A stretch of DNA of 16,851 nucleotides, from the NCBI GenBank assembly GCA_963848675.1, contig CAWKEY010000003.1, positions 1 through 16,851 on the forward strand, written 5' to 3'. The notes under the pieces were generated by a model. That model was not told the DNA's origin. It worked only from the letters and a program-made list of their open reading frames with translations, and did not search any database. Origin of the DNA: CAWKEY01 sp963848675 (GTDB lineage Bacteria > Pseudomonadota > Gammaproteobacteria > Methylococcales > Methylomonadaceae). Made by a program: the position numbers and the translations under genes. The first letter of the stretch is position 1. Every line of letters begins with the position of its first letter. Positions 15,001-16,851 of this stretch are shown one piece after another.

Positions 15001-15674
15001 ATCGTCCCTTGTAACTGTCCATTGGGCAGCGACGCGTGCGACAGGCTCAACAGCGTATGGATCTCCAGGGGAAAATCCCCGACCGGGTTTATTCGACCAT
15101 CGGCCGCGAATTGCAACGCTGGCATGGCCACGTCAAACTGCTGGATTGCTATGCCTTTGTCGTCCCATCGCGCCTGCAGGGCGATGGTATCGATGCGCAT
15201 CGGCGCGGTGTTCGCATCGGTCACTATCGCCACACCATTGATCTGAACCGCATCGATGATGACGGTCAGCGGAAGTTTCACATCCGGCAGCGCGATCGGA
15301 TAAGGCGGTTTCTCCTGCGCCGTTTCGGGGGGCTCCTGGGCAAGGCCAACCGCCTCGATGGTCACGGCATCGATCGTTAGCAGTGAGAGATGAAATTCGC
15401 GCTGGAGCAGCGCGCTCGGCTGCCAGTCAAGCACAAGATCGTCCACACGCAGCCGCATCGTGGGCAGATTCAGCTGCATCTTCTGCACCTGCAGACGATC
15501 GAGGAGATGGCCTTCAAGCGCGCCGATTTCCAATAGCTCCGGGGCGACCCGCGCCGTCTGTCGGAGTGCCCAGCTCAGGCCGGTTTCGGTCCCCAGTAAC
15601 ACGATGACCGTGGTGATGAGCACCAATACGAGACCGAGCAGCGTGCCGAAAACCCAATACAGGCGCTTTTTCAT
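12006..15674 (-). CDS. tamB: TamB, inner-membrane subunit of the translocation and assembly module
   Basis: A 1222-residue protein, close to the 1259 of E. coli TamB. It opens with a membrane anchor (MKKRLYWVFGTLLG through TTVIVLL, residues about 1-28), followed by a very long stretch of beta-rich repeats expected to form the periplasm-spanning groove. The C-terminal DUF490 domain (about 850-1222) ends with ISFVGGPPGNPGINLRATRQ, DVISYLLIGKPAQD and the final SSAADIFYTWELE. TamB works with TamA in outer-membrane protein assembly, and AsmA-like relatives move phospholipids between membranes. The ATG overlaps the tamA stop (ATGA at 15671-15674), so the two are translationally coupled. Its stop at 12006-12008 borders directly on an IS91-type remnant, but the C-terminus looks complete. 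Confidence 0.92.
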   Translation of the reverse strand: MKKRLYWVFGTLLGLVLVLITTVIVLLGTETGLSWALRQTARVAPELLEIGALEGHLLDRLQVQKMQLNLPTMRLRVDDLVLDWQPSALLQREFHLSLLTIDAVTIEAVGLAQEPPETAQEKPPYPIALPDVKLPLTVIIDAVQINGVAIVTDANTAPMRIDTIALQARWDDKGIAIQQFDVAMPALQFAADGRINPVGDFPLEIHTLLSLSHASLPNGQLQGTIAGDKRQIDITQRFDGDAQLDLGAAITQPLENLAWDGTLVVKDIPGRLISPALAAHIKGKINTRGDLKGAQLDGHLLANSPTDPTIDLKSEFAIAADFEQSSILISKLQANHQTQPMQLSMSGNASLADNRFDLKGDWQDIQWPLTGEPIAGSAKGEFSANGAMDDYQFKLATDLSGKDIPQGQWTIQGTGNEQSLAHVEVVGQTLDGVLKTIGKLSWLPALDYDFTTTAQQLNPGAQYPDWQGAIDMNASISGALSEAGPTAKVALNALTGELRGLPIRGNGVVNVHPEEIKVEGLIIGSGDSEIRADGKLGENSKLDWAIDVPDASDLMPEASGRLVGRGTLQGPQTQPRISAQLEAKSLHALQFALDQLAADLDVDLSSQRTSNIDLAGQGLMVGTQQISQLSVTATGTLDAHEMETSVAHEQGQVKLALQGGLKGELWMGLLQRLSLQSDAFGNWDLERATALMASATKASAAPLCMRREGARLCAQGKWDKRDAQRQRASGSFEIAAFPLGWLQPLVPAEIQNLDGELSANGNGELGKTLQAHADVNITPGKIVYLLPETGEVSLPHDGARIVADVRGNAAKGEVKLGLAENKITASVNSPDVLAVEDPRQATIGANIALDGPKLDFLTAMVPQLSALDGSIRLDFDVQGTIGRPRLNGEGKINIARLDAPEFGVALNDSSIDIAGRGETVDIDGLLASTEGNIAIKGNSQLDAQSGWPTKVEIKGDNFLAVNLPEARILVSPDLVIEKTPQALRLAGNTTVPKADIFLKTLPPSARSAHEDVVVLQDADTEKAAQPMPLEMDVTLTLGKEIHFVGFGLDAFFEGELNAKAKPNEALAVAGDINIDQGTYRAYGQDLTIERGIISFVGGPPGNPGINLRATRQIDEVIVGINAIGSIKKPRITTFSTPAMSENDVISYLLIGKPAQDIGQGGDTKLAIGRQVNPRLSVSVGTNLDTGEAEFSTRYRLSRKIHVEGTTTPRSSAADIFYTWELE

Positions 15675-16851
15675 AACACTGCTCCGAAGCCGATATAGAC
15701 CTGCACATTGTCCAGCATTAATGGCTCATCAACCGGCAAGGCCACATCGACCTTCAGGCTTCCAAATGGGGCGAGCCATCTGAGACCGACGCCGCTGCCG
15801 ACACGTAATTTTTCGAATTCGTCGGAGAAGGCATTGCCCGCATCGACAAAGACCGCCGCTGCCCACTTGTCCAGGAACCGATAGTCGTATTCGACACTGG
15901 CAGTGATCAGGTGTTCGCCCCCGATCACGTTTCCAGCAGGGTCCGTGGGTCCCAGTTCCTTGTAACCGAAGCCACGAACACTGTTTGCACCACCGGCGAA
16001 AAAGCGCAGGGAAACCGGATACAAGAGAAAATCCTCGACCCAACTGGTGCCCAACTCGGTGCGAAGATTGAGTCGACCCTTGCTGCCCAAGGGATGGAAA
16101 TACTCCCCCCGCAGCAGCAAGCGCAGGAAACTGGTGTCAGACAGGATCGCGGAGGTGGCACCACGCAAATCCCCGAACAGGTTATGTCCGCGCTGGGGGA
16201 ACAGTGATTGCTCTATCTGTGAAAAACGCAAAGTACCCCCGATGGGTAGCAGGTTGGTCGTTGTCTCTGGCTGGATACCGGCCCGGTAAGTCTCGTGCAA
16301 GAACTGCAGAAACAGCTTGGCCAGATACGTGTCGTCGAGATTGCGCCGGACAAAGCCTAACTCTGCATCGGTTGTTTCGCGTTCTGTCGAGTCCAACTCT
16401 TCGTACTCGTATCCCGCCGAGGCGGCAAACCGATCCGTTAGCGTATTGACCACGGGGATGAAATAGGAGCCTCTGAGTTCCCGCTGGGTGGTTCCAAGTT
16501 TGAGAATGACCTCCGAGTGATGACCATTTCGGTTCAGGCGGCGATTCGTCCACCGCCCCGAGATCCGCGGTCCCCGGTCAGTATCGTAACCGGCACCGAT
16601 CGAGATACGATGGCGCTTGTTTGGCATCATGGAAACGTCCAATGGGACGTGATTGTCCACGGCTTCTTCGAATAGGGGGTCGATCTTTACCGTAGAAGCG
16701 TAAGCCGATGCCATGAGACCCTGTTGAAATCGCAGCAGATCTTCGTTCAGAAAGGGCTTTCCCTTCTCTATCGTGATAAAATCCTGGACCAGGTCCTTGT
16801 CGAGAAAATCCTGCTGCATCCTGACCTCACCGAAGTAGTAACGGGGTCCGG
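15671..16851 (-). CDS. tamA: TamA, Omp85-family outer-membrane protein (3' part)
   Basis: The frame continues past the window edge (GPRYYFGEVR precedes the Met at 16819), so 393 C-terminal residues are visible of a family length near 570-580. They cover the last POTRA domain (YYFGEV..., GKPFLNEDLLRFQQGL) and the whole 16-stranded barrel starting near RHRISIGAGYDTDRGPR. The Omp85 hallmark is present as GGANSVRGFGYKELGP (the VRGF motif of loop 6), followed by AAVFVDAGNAF and GSGVGLRWLAPFGSLKVDVA. TamA sits in the outer membrane and helps fold selected barrel proteins with TamB. The 3' end overlaps tamB by four bases. The promoter is outside the window. Confidence 0.92.
   Translation of the reverse strand, partial: GPRYYFGEVRMQQDFLDKDLVQDFITIEKGKPFLNEDLLRFQQGLMASAYASTVKIDPLFEEAVDNHVPLDVSMMPNKRHRISIGAGYDTDRGPRISGRWTNRRLNRNGHHSEVILKLGTTQRELRGSYFIPVVNTLTDRFAASAGYEYEELDSTERETTDAELGFVRRNLDDTYLAKLFLQFLHETYRAGIQPETTTNLLPIGGTLRFSQIEQSLFPQRGHNLFGDLRGATSAILSDTSFLRLLLRGEYFHPLGSKGRLNLRTELGTSWVEDFLLYPVSLRFFAGGANSVRGFGYKELGPTDPAGNVIGGEHLITASVEYDYRFLDKWAAAVFVDAGNAFSDEFEKLRVGSGVGLRWLAPFGSLKVDVALPVDEPLMLDNVQVYIGFGAVL

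Noticed and set aside
12198..15783. Many plus-strand open frames opposite tamB and tamA (up to 190 codons)
   Set aside because: They lie antisense to convincing genes, show no domain, and long antisense frames are expected in GC-rich coding DNA.

Overview
The window looks like a chromosomal segment of a gammaproteobacterium. The evidence is the TamA-TamB pair with an ATGA overlap, an E. coli-like type I-E Cas2, and an OprB-like porin. I cannot name the genus. Base composition is mosaic: tamAB and the three-recombinase element look GC-rich, whereas the GGDEF/EAL gene and the small transposase cluster look AT-rich. Most of the left three quarters is accessory DNA shaped by repeated mobile-element insertion and decay.

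Layout. (1) 1-4060: an IS91-family (Y2) transposase gene is split by a RIT element (recombinase in trio, ritA-ritB-ritC). Removing 349-3470 restores the transposase frame at a 9-bp repeat, AGCGGTTTT. The RIT element has 29-bp inverted repeats and a perfect 36-bp palindrome at its right end. Its ritA is broken by an internal deletion. (2) 4241-6250: a membrane-anchored GGDEF-EAL c-di-GMP protein with a GPDEF variant and an intact-looking EAL domain. (3) 6268-7692 (minus strand): the tail of an old REP-associated transposase, then an OprB-like outer-membrane porin. (4) 7739-8219: non-coding, with a tRNA-like 3' half. (5) 8220-10406: a REP-associated tyrosine transposase (RAYT) locus with three left ends, one intact gene, and two further 5'-truncated copies of the gene each carrying a right end. 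(6) 10411-11158 (minus strand): a type I-E CRISPR remnant with one repeat, a leader, intact cas2 and a decayed C-terminal piece of cas1. (7) 11159-12005: a solo palindromic site resembling the RIT-end palindrome, the N-terminal piece of a second Y1 transposase and a degraded IS91-type transposase. (8) 12006-16851 (minus strand): tamB and the 3' part of tamA, the conserved core of the window.

How the parts relate. The RIT element has inactivated the IS91 transposase. The RAYT copies end five bases from the single CRISPR repeat, where the first spacer should lie, so the array body has been lost or displaced. The cas1 fragment is fused to a truncated transposase through a short palindrome sharing the TTATGTG-N6-CACATAA core of the RIT right end. 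This suggests that RIT-type recombination helped remove the rest of the cas operon. The most unusual structures are this shared palindrome core, the 76-bp palindrome predicted at a RIT circle junction, and the nested RAYT copies whose left and right tips match in pairs.
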